64,000 nucleotides of DNA from Clostridiaceae bacterium BL-3 (GCA_902809985.1 CADDXC010000002.1:496001-560000), one strand, 5' to 3'. Shown: positions 24,999 through 34,436, numbered from the stretch's first letter. A program made the numbers and translations. The notes: generated by a model from the sequence alone, not told the origin.

Positions 24999-26159
24999 TT
25001 GAAAAAAAAGTTAAGCGTCATAGTTGGACTTGCTATGGTACTCAGTATGGGAAGCACTTGTTTTGCAGAAGCTAGTAGTGCTGAAGTCCCTGCTGATACC
25101 ACGGCTGCAGTTGGTACTTCAGATACGACAAGTACAACCCTTACCTTAGACCAGGTGTTAAGCAGCATAGAAAAGAATAATATGGAAATTAACATGTACG
25201 ATCAGAAAATACTTCTATATCAGAGACAATTTGACCGGGACCATCAAAATGCAATGCTCAATGCTGATAAAAGTCCTGTCAATTATCCTGCGGGTCAGTA
25301 TGCGGCTGTGAAAATTGCAATAGATGTGGTACCGAAGCAGGATGAACAGAATATCAAAGATGCCAAGCATGACAGGGATGATACACTGCAGAATTTGAAA
25401 TTTTCTGCAGAGCAGCAATATCTAAATGCAATAAATGCCCGGGATCAGATAACTACTATAAATGCCCAGATAGCAAATGTGGATAAAAAGATTGCACAGA
25501 CAGAGGCTAAGATACAGCAGGGCCAGCTGACAAATGATGCCCTTCAGTCTCTTCAGGTTCAAAGGAGCCAGTTTGAGGCCTCTCTTAATACTCCCAGGTC
25601 ACAGCTTCAGCAGTCTGAACTCAATATAAAACAGATCATAAATATGGATTTGAATACTGATGTAAATCTAGTTCTACCTGCATCAAAGCAGTTTGTAAAA
25701 TTTGATGACAGCAGTATCCAGTCAAAAATTGACAATGCAGTGAACAATTCTTATGATATGGCAAAGATAACTAATAATATTGCTATACTTAAAATTCAGG
25801 AGGATATATACAAGCAGTATTCCTACAATGACGCTACGGGGGAAGTGAATACGGGGCTCAGCATACAGAACCTCCAGAACAGTCTTTACAGCACACAGTT
25901 GAATCTTAAAGTCAATTTGTGGAACAGTTATTATTCTTTGAAAAACAGCGAGGATCTGGTGAATACGGAAAATATAAAGGTTGAAAATGCACAGATGAAT
26001 TATGACAATACTTTGACCAAGGTTAAAGAAGGGGTACTCACTGAAGTGGATCTTGATTCTGCCGCTCTTGCACTTCAAAGTGAAAAGGTAAGTTTAAAGA
26101 GTGCCCAGGACAATTATATGATAGCTTTAGATCAGTTCCAATACAATCTTTCCAAGTAA
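24999..26159 (+). CDS. TolC-like secreted protein, second of two
   Basis: 386 residues from a TTG, preceded by GGGAGG. A signal peptide ends near CFAEA, then a Ser/Thr/Ala linker and long helices. TolC-family features: LTLDQVLSSIEKNNMEINMYDQKI, AKIQQGQLTNDALQSLQVQRSQFEASL, and the closing NTLTKVKEGVLTEVDLDSAALALQSEKVSLKSAQDNY (given here in pieces). It is co-directional with and 32 bases from the first TolC-like gene, so they are co-transcribed and may form a hetero-oligomer. No beta-barrel segment is evident in either. Function in a single-membrane cell is not established. Confidence 0.8.
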   Translation: MKKKLSVIVGLAMVLSMGSTCFAEASSAEVPADTTAAVGTSDTTSTTLTLDQVLSSIEKNNMEINMYDQKILLYQRQFDRDHQNAMLNADKSPVNYPAGQYAAVKIAIDVVPKQDEQNIKDAKHDRDDTLQNLKFSAEQQYLNAINARDQITTINAQIANVDKKIAQTEAKIQQGQLTNDALQSLQVQRSQFEASLNTPRSQLQQSELNIKQIINMDLNTDVNLVLPASKQFVKFDDSSIQSKIDNAVNNSYDMAKITNNIAILKIQEDIYKQYSYNDATGEVNTGLSIQNLQNSLYSTQLNLKVNLWNSYYSLKNSEDLVNTENIKVENAQMNYDNTLTKVKEGVLTEVDLDSAALALQSEKVSLKSAQDNYMIALDQFQYNLSK

Positions 26160-26258
26160 ATTTTTTATGAATAACTTAAAGGGCAGCTGTTAAATTGCAG
26201 CAGGTATGATAGAATATAATCTGTAAATCAATTATAGTTGTATAGGAGAGATAATTTG

Positions 26259-26657
26259 ATGAGAGGAAAGATTAGATCACTGGGAATTACTGCAGTTATT
26301 ATGATGCTGATTGTATCTTTTACAGCTTGTTCTTTTGGAAATAAATCCGGACAACAAAATGACAATACCAAAAAAACTACACAGACTTCTGAAAATACAA
26401 AAGGACCTAAAATTACTGAGGATGCAGACAAAACTGCCCAGCTTAAGAAAGAAAAGCCTATACTGAATGGAAAAGTATATGTGCAGAGCAACAGGGCTAT
26501 AGCGACTATGGTAATTAAAAGTGGTGTGAGTGATAAAGAGGCGAAGGATCTGGCACAAAAGTATGCCAATGATTTAAAAAAGAAATATAAAAATATGCAG
26601 GTCAGTGTAATGGCAGTAAGGGATAATAAAAACATAGCAAATATAACCGTGAAATGA
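26259..26657 (+). CDS. YhcN/YlaJ-type sporulation lipoprotein
   Basis: 132 residues from the ATG at 26259, preceded by TAGGAGAG. An N-terminal lipoprotein signal ends in SFTAC, so the Cys near residue 24 would be lipidated. A low-complexity linker (GQQNDNTKKTTQTSEN) follows. The C-terminal ~55 residues (VYVQSNRAIATMVIKSGVSDKEAKDLAQKYANDLKKKYKN, read in parts) fit PF09580, found on spore lipoproteins YhcN and YlaJ of Bacillus. The likely place is the forespore membrane or cortex region. It stands alone after the TolC-like genes and converges on the WG-repeat gene. Confidence 0.75.
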   Translation: MRGKIRSLGITAVIMMLIVSFTACSFGNKSGQQNDNTKKTTQTSENTKGPKITEDADKTAQLKKEKPILNGKVYVQSNRAIATMVIKSGVSDKEAKDLAQKYANDLKKKYKNMQVSVMAVRDNKNIANITVK

Positions 26658-26701
26658 TTTAACGGTGAAAAATGGATGGTGTATAGTTAAAAGCGAGGAG
26701 G

Positions 26702-26726
26702 ATTTCCGGCAAATGTCGAAAATCAA
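26702..26726. terminator. Hairpin between convergent genes
   Basis: GGATTTCCGGC and GTCGAAAATC form an imperfect hairpin of the same type as the palindrome at 21952-21975, between the YhcN-type gene and the WG-repeat gene. Confidence 0.5.
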
Positions 26727-26748
26727 CCCTGATGTTAACTATGCACTT

Positions 26749-28500
26749 TTAATTTTTAACTGAAAAAGGTATTTTTATAATAGAAGGTTTTAAGGTACTT
26801 CCGTCTTTATCTCTTATATTGTATTTATTGTTGTTCAATATGGTGATGGTATAATCCTGGGAAGCCTCATATCCCTCATAGGGAGGGCTTACTGCTATGG
26901 TTTTTGGATCCTCCAGTTTAAAGGAGACATTTACGTATTTCCCACTGCTGTCTGTCACCTTGATATTATCTGTCATTGTCATATCTATGTCGTTTATTAC
27001 AGTATCGTCATCCTCATTTTTGACTGTCTTGTCGTCAAGCGGCTTGCTGAATTTTATTCTCCAGGTTTTAAGTGGATCTTTTGTAGTAAGGGCTGTCATT
27101 AATTTTACATCTGAATTCTTTATGATGCTGCATTTATTGTCCTTTAAAACTGCGGCGGTGCCGTCATTAAAGGATGAAGCATTGTCAAAATCATAGGATA
27201 TAAAGGTAGATCCCAGTCTGTCAATGTAGCCCCATTTTATATATTTTTTACTGAAATCTGTGTCTCCTGAATCCTCAATATTTGAAGAGCCTGTATTTTT
27301 TTTCACTGCTGCATAGCCTTCACTAAAATCCAGGGCATTGTCAAATATAGTATCTATCACGATATCTCCATTGCTGTTTATAAAACCCCATTTTTTCCCC
27401 TTTTGAACTCTTGCAAGTCCTTCACTGAAAGCATATATTTTGTCAAACTGGGATAGGTATTTTATTTCTCCCGATGAATTTACAAATCCATATCTTCCAT
27501 TGGACGTTATAATGGCTTTTCCCTCCTTGTAGCTGTCTATCCAGTCCAGCTGCGGCTGAAGGACTATTTTCCCGGAGGCATCTACAATGCCGCACTTTCC
27601 AGATCTAACTATTTGAGAGAAACCGCTGCCCAGGGATGTGATGCTGTCATAGCCCGTATCGAGGATCAGACGGCCGTTTTTATCGATGAGTCCGTATTTA
27701 TCACCACTGGACACTTTTATCAGATTACTATTCAAATAATATATATCCTTGTATTTGGGTTCCAGTACTATTTTGCCGTCCATGTCTGAAAGACCCCATT
27801 TGCCCTCGGATTTTACAGGTACGAGTCCCAGTATCGGCGATTTTATCTCATCGAAGTTGAAAGCTTTGAAATTACCCTGGGTGTCTACCAGACTCCAGGA
27901 GTTATTCAACTTTACAGCAGCATAACCGTTCTGAAAATCATAGGCATTGTCGTACTTGCAATCCAGGAATATATTCCCATGAGCATCTACAAATCCATAT
28001 TTTCCATCTTTTCTCACTTTTGCGAAGCCCTGCTGAAAACCGTATATTACATCAAATTGAGGCTCTGTGACGACACTGCCTCTGGTGTTTATAAATCCCC
28101 ACTTTGAATTTGCGCTCACTGCCGCCAGGCCGTCTTCAGAAAAATCTCCTGCATCTTCATACTGAGGTTGTACTATAACTGTCCCATTTTCATCTACAAA
28201 GCCGAACTTTGTACCTTTGGAAACTTTTGCGCAGCCGTTTTTGAAAGAGCCGATGGAAGTAAATTCAGGTTTTGTTTTTACCGTGCCATTTTTATCCATT
28301 AACCCGTATAAACTGCCGCTTTGAAATTTGACCAGGCCATTTTGAAATGAATATATATTGTCTGCAGTTATGTCCGAATCTGAAACTGTGTATTTTCCGG
28401 CTGATGCACCAACTTTTGGTGAATTCCATATGAATGTACTGCTGAAAGTGAATAAGAAAACCAGTGCTAATCCAAAATATCTTTTAAAATACTTCTGCAA
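26749..28500 (-). CDS. Secreted WG-repeat protein with a C-terminal Ig-like domain
   Basis: 583 residues from a TTG with GGAGGGTAAGGGG upstream. A signal peptide (YFGLALVFLFTFSSTFIW) is followed by about a dozen WG repeats of ~35 residues, each carrying a KWGF/KYGFVD..G core and an FQNGYAAV-type segment. From about 465 to the end there is one SbsA/Big-type domain (TWRIKFSKPLDDKTVKNED, AISP-like strand, DYTITILNNNKYNIRDKDG). WG repeats form a beta-propeller-like or solenoid binding surface; targets are unknown. The Ig-like domain resembles those of the large surface protein at 4033, so it is probably part of the cell envelope. Confidence 0.87.
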   Translation of the reverse strand: MQKYFKRYFGLALVFLFTFSSTFIWNSPKVGASAGKYTVSDSDITADNIYSFQNGLVKFQSGSLYGLMDKNGTVKTKPEFTSIGSFKNGCAKVSKGTKFGFVDENGTVIVQPQYEDAGDFSEDGLAAVSANSKWGFINTRGSVVTEPQFDVIYGFQQGFAKVRKDGKYGFVDAHGNIFLDCKYDNAYDFQNGYAAVKLNNSWSLVDTQGNFKAFNFDEIKSPILGLVPVKSEGKWGLSDMDGKIVLEPKYKDIYYLNSNLIKVSSGDKYGLIDKNGRLILDTGYDSITSLGSGFSQIVRSGKCGIVDASGKIVLQPQLDWIDSYKEGKAIITSNGRYGFVNSSGEIKYLSQFDKIYAFSEGLARVQKGKKWGFINSNGDIVIDTIFDNALDFSEGYAAVKKNTGSSNIEDSGDTDFSKKYIKWGYIDRLGSTFISYDFDNASSFNDGTAAVLKDNKCSIIKNSDVKLMTALTTKDPLKTWRIKFSKPLDDKTVKNEDDDTVINDIDMTMTDNIKVTDSSGKYVNVSFKLEDPKTIAVSPPYEGYEASQDYTITILNNNKYNIRDKDGSTLKPSIIKIPFSVKN

Positions 28501-28760
28501 ACCCCTTACCCTCCTATTATATATTTTTTAGATTATTATACCATCAATAGAAATGAATAACTATCTTTTTGGATTATAATCTGAAATTTTACCCGGGAAA
28601 AAGTTAATAAAAAGTAAACTTGAAACTTTTGGCTATATACTAGTAACTCTACACTTATATATATTTGATTTTATAAAATCCTTATGATATATTAAGTTAA
28701 GATAATCAATAGTTGTATTGTGGATAAATGAGCTATTATAAAGAATTTTGGAGGTTTAAT

Positions 28761-29645
28761 ATGGTAAAGAAAACACAAGATGGCAAAAAAAATAACAAAA
28801 AAGAATATGTTTCTACTGTGCTTTCACTTTTGGATGAAGAGGAAAATGTAGTTTCAGATGTACAAAAAGAAATTTTTATAGATGAGATAAGGGAGCTGCC
28901 GCCTATAAAGGAAGGGGAGCTCAACGTGTCAGGTGTATATGCCTATGACCTGGGAGATAAAGTTGAAGTTAAGGTCTATGTGAGAAATGGACTTTCCACT
29001 AATTTGAATCTGCAGAAAATACCTTTTCTGATTGTAAATTCTAAGGGAGAAACTCTGGCATCCCAGACCTTCAACCTCTCGTCACTGGGAAAACTGCCCC
29101 CTCATTCTGCCAGACCTGTAAAGCTTTATTTTGAAAAGAAAAATCTTAAAGTGGATAAGATACCTGCAGATGACTGGAAAATTGTATTGAATGGTGAATT
29201 CAACATAACTTCCAAAGTGAGACCGAGATATGAAGGACTGCCTGAGGGAATATCCGTTGAGGACAAGCTTGTTTTCGATAAGTTTCTAGATGAGCTTCCT
29301 GAAATGGAAGAGGGAGAATTCAGTATATCGACTTTCAGTATAGGACTTCAGACAAATGGGAACATACTTATAACGACAGTTATGAGAAATGCTACAAACA
29401 AGCCAATTACCATTAATAAAATGCCTATGACCGTGCTTGATAAAAACAAGCGGGCGGTAAAATCACAGGACTTCAATTTGAAGGATTTCACAGTGAGTCC
29501 CTATAGAGCTAAATTGTGTAATTTTGCATTTCCGACAGATGTTCATCCAGAATATGATCAAGCCCTGGAAGGGTGGTCGGTGATTTATAAATTGGTAAAT
29601 ATAAATGGCGGCAAAAATATAAAGAGAATACCAAGTGATTCTTAG
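28761..29645 (+). CDS. SLAP domain-containing protein (two repeats)
   Basis: 294 residues from the ATG at 28761 (GGAGG eight bases upstream); an ATG at 28728 lacks a binding site. A charged N-terminus of ~50 residues precedes two copies of the SLAP_DUP module. The first is around 55-150 (FIDEIRELPPIKEGELNVSG, VEVKVYVRNGL, KIPFLIVNSKGETLASQTFNL) and the second around 165-285 (FDKFLDELPEMEEGEFSIST, ILITTVMRNATNKPITINKMP, VLDKNKRAVKSQDFNL). No signal peptide is seen. Related proteins accompany S-layer assembly/accessory Sec systems in Firmicutes, but no secA2 is near. Role inferred only. Confidence 0.8.
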   Translation: MVKKTQDGKKNNKKEYVSTVLSLLDEEENVVSDVQKEIFIDEIRELPPIKEGELNVSGVYAYDLGDKVEVKVYVRNGLSTNLNLQKIPFLIVNSKGETLASQTFNLSSLGKLPPHSARPVKLYFEKKNLKVDKIPADDWKIVLNGEFNITSKVRPRYEGLPEGISVEDKLVFDKFLDELPEMEEGEFSISTFSIGLQTNGNILITTVMRNATNKPITINKMPMTVLDKNKRAVKSQDFNLKDFTVSPYRAKLCNFAFPTDVHPEYDQALEGWSVIYKLVNINGGKNIKRIPSDS

Positions 29646-30004
29646 TTGATATGGCTGTCTATTTACAGATATTTTTTCTGTTTCAATATTAGAAGAGCTT
29701 ACTTGAAAATGTGGTAGTAATTTCTAACTGTGTTCTTAAAAGAGTTGGAAGCGTTAGAGCAATCATAAAGTTGAAATATGTTGGTGTGAAACTGTGAATT
29801 TATTTTAAATTATGAAAGATAAATCCACAGTTTTTTTATTGAGCTGTTTTATAAGTTATCTAAATATGTGTTATAATATATAATATATTTCTGGTTAATT
29901 TATAGTTTTCTTACTGACTTTATTTTCCGGATTTAAATAGTATTTACGTAAATGCAATTAAATTTAAATACCATTGCAATATTTTAAATTTGGGGAGAAT
30001 ATAT
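29646..30004. other. Intergenic region with one terminator-like hairpin
   Basis: No gene seen. AAACTGTGAATTTAT near 29790 pairs with ATAAATCCACAGTTT near 29822-29836 and is followed by T residues, so it may end the SLAP gene transcript. The rest is AT-rich promoter-type sequence. Confidence 0.5.
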
Positions 30005-30643
30005 ATGAGAAATTCAAGGAAACATAGAAAGTCTGTATTTTTGGTTATAATTATTGTTTTGATTCTGGCTGCAGTGGCTTTTGGAAAGCTTATTTTTTGG
30101 GAGTCGTCCTACAGTCCACCTAAATATAAATTTTCTTTAGAGTTATTTAATAAAATGCTTGGAGCCCAGAGTACAGGAGGTACTGCGGAACTTACGAAAG
30201 ATGAAGTGAATCAAATTATATCTCTGTATTTTCAGGAATATAGGGGCAATGATGTTATAGTAAAAGCAGTAGAAGCAGATTTTAGTGGCGACAAGATGAA
30301 ATTTTATATACCTATGACTTATAAGGATTTTGATGTGCTGGTTACATCTGAAGGAAGCATTTCTAAGGAAAGTGATAAGATTAAATATACACCGGATTAC
30401 TTCAAAGTGGGAAAAATAACCTTACCTAAAGCCTATGTATTGAAGGAGTTATCTGGTAAGTTAAAGAATACCGCTGCTGTTGAACAAAATTCCATAGTCA
30501 TAGATACTAAAGAAATTCCAGTGGGTATTACTGCACTGAATGTTAAAAATGAAAAACTTTTGGTAACACTGGAGAAGAGACAACTTAATATTGAAGATAT
30601 GTTAAGGGGAAAACTTAATTCTGCAAAAGAATTGATCAAGTGA
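30005..30643 (+). CDS. Membrane-anchored protein similar to YpmS (DUF2140-like)
   Basis: 212 residues from the ATG at 30005, preceded by GGGGAG. A basic N-terminus (MRNSRKHRKS) leads into one transmembrane helix (VFLVIIIVLILAAVAFGKLIF). The rest is extracytoplasmic: TKDEVNQIISLYFQEYRGNDVIVKAVEADFSGDKMKFYIPMTY and KYTPDYFKVGKITLPKAYVL. The layout of one anchor plus a lipid-binding-like alpha/beta domain resembles YpmS/DUF2140 proteins, but sequence support is modest. No operon partner is evident: the next gene is 140 bases away with its own promoter-like region. Confidence 0.5.
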   Translation: MRNSRKHRKSVFLVIIIVLILAAVAFGKLIFWESSYSPPKYKFSLELFNKMLGAQSTGGTAELTKDEVNQIISLYFQEYRGNDVIVKAVEADFSGDKMKFYIPMTYKDFDVLVTSEGSISKESDKIKYTPDYFKVGKITLPKAYVLKELSGKLKNTAAVEQNSIVIDTKEIPVGITALNVKNEKLLVTLEKRQLNIEDMLRGKLNSAKELIK

Positions 30644-30782
30644 TTCTCAGCTTAAGTGAGTTTTGCTTAAGAAGGTATGAAGATTTTATGTAAAAGTTTA
30701 TCTTTGTATCTTTATTTTTTTGCAAAAAATTTGTCTTCTTTTAAAAAAATGCATATATATTGTATGAAGGGAGTTGATTGAT

Positions 30783-31007
30783 ATGGCTGTAAATTCAATA
30801 ATGCTGCAAACTTCAGTAGTATTGAGATATAAAGACGGTCTGGATGATCAGGGGAAGGAAATAATTAAAGGACAGAGATTTTCAAATGTAAAAATAGATG
30901 CTTCTGACCAGGACATCTACGATGTTGCCAAAGAGATAGAAAAACTTCTTGGAAAGACACTTGATGAGCTTGTAAGAGAGGATGAAAGTTCTATAACGAA
31001 CGCTTAG
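30783..31007 (+). CDS. DUF1659 family small protein
   Basis: 74 residues from the ATG at 30783 after GAAGGGAG. MAVNSIMLQTSVVLRYKDGLDDQGKEIIKGQRFSNVKI (in parts) and the closing DVAKEIEKLLGKTLDELVRED match DUF1659 (PF07872). The family is nearly always paired with DUF2922, as here, with 67 bases between. Function is unknown; it is a compact cytoplasmic protein. The spacer contains a degenerate AATTGTCAA inverted repeat. Confidence 0.85.
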   Translation: MAVNSIMLQTSVVLRYKDGLDDQGKEIIKGQRFSNVKIDASDQDIYDVAKEIEKLLGKTLDELVREDESSITNA

Positions 31008-31074
31008 GTGATGGACAATTTAGAATTGTCAACTCACAACTGTCAATCGTCAATTAAAAAAGGGGGTGAATTAT

Positions 31075-31293
31075 ATGTCTAAGTCATTGATCATGAATTT
31101 TTTAACTGAAGAGGGTAAAAGGACTTCTGTAAGAGTTGCCAATGTAAAAGAGGATATAACGGATTTAGAAGTAAAAACTGCCATGGAGACAATCATTGCA
31201 AAAAATATATTTACCTCAAAAAGTGGAGATTTAAGAACTGTAGATTCAGCTCATATACTGGAGAGTTCGACTACTGAGCTCACAGTGAAATAA
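31075..31293 (+). CDS. DUF2922 family small protein
   Basis: 72 residues from the ATG at 31075, after AAAGGGGGTG. The sequence (SKSLIMNFLTEEGKRTSVRVANVKEDITDLEVKTAMETII, seen in blocks, then FTSKSGDLRTVDSAHILESSTTEL) fits DUF2922 (PF11148). It probably shares an operon with the DUF1659 gene upstream. No function is known for the pair. A hairpin element of the dispersed type described at 50620 and 63950 follows in reverse orientation and may end transcription. Confidence 0.85.
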   Translation: MSKSLIMNFLTEEGKRTSVRVANVKEDITDLEVKTAMETIIAKNIFTSKSGDLRTVDSAHILESSTTELTVK

Positions 31294-31299
31294 TAGTGA

Positions 31300-31374
31300 A
31301 TTAAATGATTCTTGGATTCAGATGGAGTTTGCTTATAAGAAGTTGTTTTCTCCATCTGAACCTCTGAAACTTCA
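31300..31374 (-). repeat. Dispersed structured element, minus-strand copy
   Basis: On the minus strand GGTTCAGATGGAG...AAACTCCATCTGAATCC forms a long hairpin. It aligns base for base along most of its length with 50618-50692 and with 63954-64000. Confidence 0.75.
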
Positions 31375-31463
31375 GGTAGGCACGAAAAATTAAATTTGTA
31401 ATACAATATTTAAGACGGTAAATTATAATTTTGACTGCAAATTAAAATCAGGGAGAGAATGAT

Positions 31464-32135
31464 ATGATAGAGTTCAAACCCATTTCTAATATGGACAAGC
31501 ATTATCAAATTATGATGAATACAGACTGTGTTTTGCTAGAAGAATTTAAATTGAAAGAATTACTGATAAGAGCTAAAAATGGCGATAAAGCCGCAGTGGA
31601 AGAAATCTGTAAAATGTTTAATGGAATGATTGTGAATTTAGCAAGATCTTTTTATATAAACGGATATACCTTGGAGGATATGATACAGGAGGGAAGGGTT
31701 TCACTTATAAAGGCCGTTCGAAAATACGACATAGATTCTAAGTATCCATTTACGGCCTATGCTTTCAGTGCTGTTGAGAAAAATTTTTACTATGAGATAA
31801 GAAGTAACTCAAAAAAGCTGAGCTGCTGTAGCCTCTACAGTGTCAATAAAAATGGCAGTGAGGTTATAGAGATGATAGCTTCAGAAGAAAATATGGAAGA
31901 AGATCTTATAAAAAAGCAGCAGAGTATTAATATTTGGAAATCTGTAGGAAAGCTTCTGAAAGAGGAGAGAAATATAATAATATGGTGTTATGTACGAAGA
32001 AGAAGCTTAAAGGAGTATTCCATAAGAAGGAAGATATCATATAGGGCAGTGCTCTACAAGAAAAAAAAGGCATTAGAACATTTGAAAAGTATTATTTGCA
32101 AAGATTCCTGGTGCCCATTAGCAAACTGTGAGTAA
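31464..32135 (+). CDS. Sigma-70 family RNA polymerase sigma factor
   Basis: 223 residues, with a GGGAGAG site. Region 2 is clear: ELLIRAKNGDKAAVEEICKMFNGMIVNLARSFYINGYTLEDMIQEGRVSLIKAVRKYD (in pieces), with the core-binding DMIQEG motif and -10-reading segment YPFTAYAFSAVEKNFY. Region 4 is short and basic (LLKEERNIIIWCYVRRRSLKEYSIRRKISYRAVLYKKKKAL). The layout resembles SigH/SigI-like alternative factors. No anti-sigma gene is adjacent. It ends in a strong terminator (32152-32186). Its regulon cannot be read here. Confidence 0.85.
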   Translation: MIEFKPISNMDKHYQIMMNTDCVLLEEFKLKELLIRAKNGDKAAVEEICKMFNGMIVNLARSFYINGYTLEDMIQEGRVSLIKAVRKYDIDSKYPFTAYAFSAVEKNFYYEIRSNSKKLSCCSLYSVNKNGSEVIEMIASEENMEEDLIKKQQSINIWKSVGKLLKEERNIIIWCYVRRRSLKEYSIRRKISYRAVLYKKKKALEHLKSIICKDSWCPLANCE

Positions 32136-32151
32136 AAAGAGGAACGGTATA

Positions 32152-32186
32152 AAGAAGGATCATCAAAATGATGATCCTTCTTTATT
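32152..32186 (+). terminator. Intrinsic terminator of the sigma factor gene
   Basis: AAAGAAGGATCATC and GATGATCCTTCTTT pair around a short loop, followed by ATTTTAATTT. Confidence 0.85.
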
Positions 32187-32193
32187 TTAATTT

Positions 32194-32210
32194 ATGGGGA
32201 CTGACCCCAT
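32194..32210. repeat. REP core (ATGGGGACTGACCCCAT)
   Basis: A 17-bp palindrome with one central base and TAACATTTTTTGG downstream, as in other members. It follows the sigma factor terminator. Confidence 0.85.
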
Positions 32211-32509
32211 AACATTTTTTGGAAATAAATTATAATAAACTCTGTTCTGATTGCAAGCATAAATTATGACTTAGACCGTTTTAATATATGGTTGAGCACA
32301 AACTCTAAATACTAAAATCTCTAAATGTATATTATAATGTATAAAAGAGTATATGGAGTTTCAATTATTAATTGTTTATTCGTCGGTATTTGCTACTGTT
32401 TTTGGGAGGTCTTGATTTTGAATTTGTTTGCCTGATTGTAGGAATGATAAAAGAGTATATAATTATATTTGCAATTAAGTATATTTATAAGTGAGAAAGA
32501 AGTGATATT
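32211..32509. other. AT-rich intergenic region without a recognised gene
   Basis: About 300 bases before the aldo/keto reductase. A phrase AAAAGAGTATAT occurs twice (near 32343 and 32449). No convincing frame or RNA is seen. Confidence 0.5.
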
Positions 32510-33409
32510 TTGGATTTCATAAGTGAAAGTGATATGGAGAAAATCAGGAATGCAAATGAAAAGCGGAAAGTGAAACTGCCTGATGGCACATTTGTTCCTT
32601 CACTGGGCCAGGGAACCTGGTATCTTGGTGAAAATCCTTCAACAAGAGAACGTGAGATCAAAACCCTGAAACTTGGAATAGAACTTGGCATGACTCTTGT
32701 AGATACTGCGGAAATGTATGGTGACGGTGGTTCTGAGCGTCTGGTGGGCGAAGCAATAAGGGGAATCAGGGATAGTATATTTCTGGTGTCAAAAGTATAT
32801 CCCCACAATGCAGGATCTAAAAATATATTTACCGCCTGTGAGAACAGTTTGAAAAGGCTTGGCACTGATCATCTGGATTTGTATCTGCTCCACTGGAGGG
32901 GAAGCGTACCTTTTCAGGAAACTGTGGAGTGTATGGAAAAGCTTAAAAAGCAGGGCAAGATTTTAAGGTGGGGAGTATCCAATCTTGATACAGCCGATAT
33001 GAAAGAGCTTATGTCCTGCAGTGGCAGTGAAAACTGTATGGCCAATCAGGTTCTCTATCATCTCGGTTCACGAGGTATCGAATTTGATCTTATGCCCTGG
33101 CAGAGAAAGCGTAATATTCCAATTATGGCCTATTGCCCAATAGCTAAAGGCGGAAGGCTGAGAAAAGAACTGCTGGAAGATGAAGCTGTAAATGAAATAG
33201 CACTGAAATATCACATAAGGCCCCTGCAGGCACTTCTGGCTTGGGTTATAAGAGACGACGATATAATTGCAATTCCCAAGGCTTCCAGAGAAGAACATGT
33301 GATAGAAAATGCAGAAGCTGCATCCATTGTCCTGTCAAAAGAGGATATGGATAAACTTGACAGAGTATTTCCAAAGCCGGATAAAAAAGTGAGACTTGAA
33401 ATATTGTAG
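32510..33409 (+). CDS. Aldo/keto reductase
   Basis: 299 residues from a TTG at 32510; the binding site (GAAAGAAGTG) is modest. The (beta/alpha)8 family is shown by LGQGTWYLGE near 31, the catalytic tetrad in VDTAEMYGDG (Asp, Tyr), FLVSKVYPHN (Lys) and LYLLHWRG (His), GVSNLDTADM, and the NADPH-binding end IAIPKASREEHVIENAEA. It reduces aldehydes or ketones with NAD(P)H in the cytoplasm; the natural substrate is not indicated. A REP core begins at its stop codon. Stand-alone gene. Confidence 0.92.
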   Translation: MDFISESDMEKIRNANEKRKVKLPDGTFVPSLGQGTWYLGENPSTREREIKTLKLGIELGMTLVDTAEMYGDGGSERLVGEAIRGIRDSIFLVSKVYPHNAGSKNIFTACENSLKRLGTDHLDLYLLHWRGSVPFQETVECMEKLKKQGKILRWGVSNLDTADMKELMSCSGSENCMANQVLYHLGSRGIEFDLMPWQRKRNIPIMAYCPIAKGGRLRKELLEDEAVNEIALKYHIRPLQALLAWVIRDDDIIAIPKASREEHVIENAEAASIVLSKEDMDKLDRVFPKPDKKVRLEIL

Positions 33410-33424
33410 TGGGGTCTGACCCCA
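33410..33424. repeat. REP core at the aldo/keto reductase stop codon
   Basis: TGGGGTCTGACCCCA immediately after TAG, then TAACAAAAAATGG. Confidence 0.85.
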
Positions 33425-33582
33425 TAACAAAAAATGGAAATTAAACAGATATGGTAATGCGGATTCAGGGGCGGAAACTTGAAAGAGTTTCAAAAACTCC
33501 TGTTGTAAATTACCTTCTGGGAATCATAAAAATATTTTTATCCACGCTGTGGATTATTTTAATATGTTTTGATAAAATGAAG

Positions 33583-34416
33583 ATAATGAATATGTATTTA
33601 ATTGTATACAAGGTAAATATAAGAGGGCAGGAAGTGATATTTTATATACTTCTTGAGTTCCAGTCCACTGTAGATTACAGGATGCCCACGAGACTGTTGT
33701 TTTATATAGTTGAGATATGGAGAGAGATACTGAAGAATGACAGGCGCAGAAAGGATTTCAGACTGCCTGCAGTTGTTCCCATGGTGCTTTACAACGGTAA
33801 AAATAGATGGACTGCTTACAGAAATTTTAAGGATGTATTGAGCGGCGGTGAGTTGTTTGGTGAAAATACAATAGATTTCAGGTATATATTGTTTGATATT
33901 TACAGATATGATGAAAGTCAGCTCTAGAGTATGGCTAATATGGTATCTACTATATTTCTGCTGGACAAAGAAATAAGTAAAGAGGATTTGATGAAGAGGC
34001 TCAGACTTACAGCATATGTTCTTAAGAAGATAACTCCTGAGCAATTTGACATACTTAAAATCTGGCTCAAAAACATAATGAAGCCAAGATTAGATGATGA
34101 ATCTAAGGTTAAGGTAGAAGAAATATTGGAAAAATCCAGTCAAGGGGAGGTGGATTCAATGGTGTCTAATTTGGGAAAAACTATAGACAATATTATAAAG
34201 GAAGGCAGAAAAGAAGGCGAAAAAGAAGGTAAAAAAGCTGGATTACTTCAGGGATTGGAAAAATTATTGGATATTAAGTTTTCTGATATTTCTTATATGA
34301 GCAGAATAGAAAGAATAGAGGATGAAAATACCTTGAATTCTGTATTCGAGGATGCAGTTAAGAGTAATTCTATTGAAGAATTTAAAGAAAAATTGAGACA
34401 AAGAAAATTAAATTAA
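33583..34416 (+). pseudogene. Rpn family nuclease, N-truncated and interrupted by an amber codon (copy D)
   Basis: Similarity to Rpn copy A starts around residue 65 (YLIVYKVNIRGQEVIFYILLEFQS) and runs to the C-terminus (EEFKEKLRQRKLN). The N-terminal ~60 residues are missing; upstream DNA still resembles the Rpn promoter region (TTTTGATAAAAT). A TAG at 33925-33927 replaces the codon for the residue after L in DE(N/S)xL, in frame, and the frame continues with SMANMVSTIFLLDKE. The nuclease motif survives, but truncation plus stop make it a pseudogene. The C-terminal EGR run is short here. Confidence 0.85.
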
Positions 34417-34419
34417 TGT

Positions 34420-34436
34420 ATGGGACTGACCACATA
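34420..34436. repeat. Diverged REP core after Rpn copy D
   Basis: TATGGGACTGACCACATA keeps the spacing and most bases of the palindrome core but has lost pairing. Confidence 0.6.
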
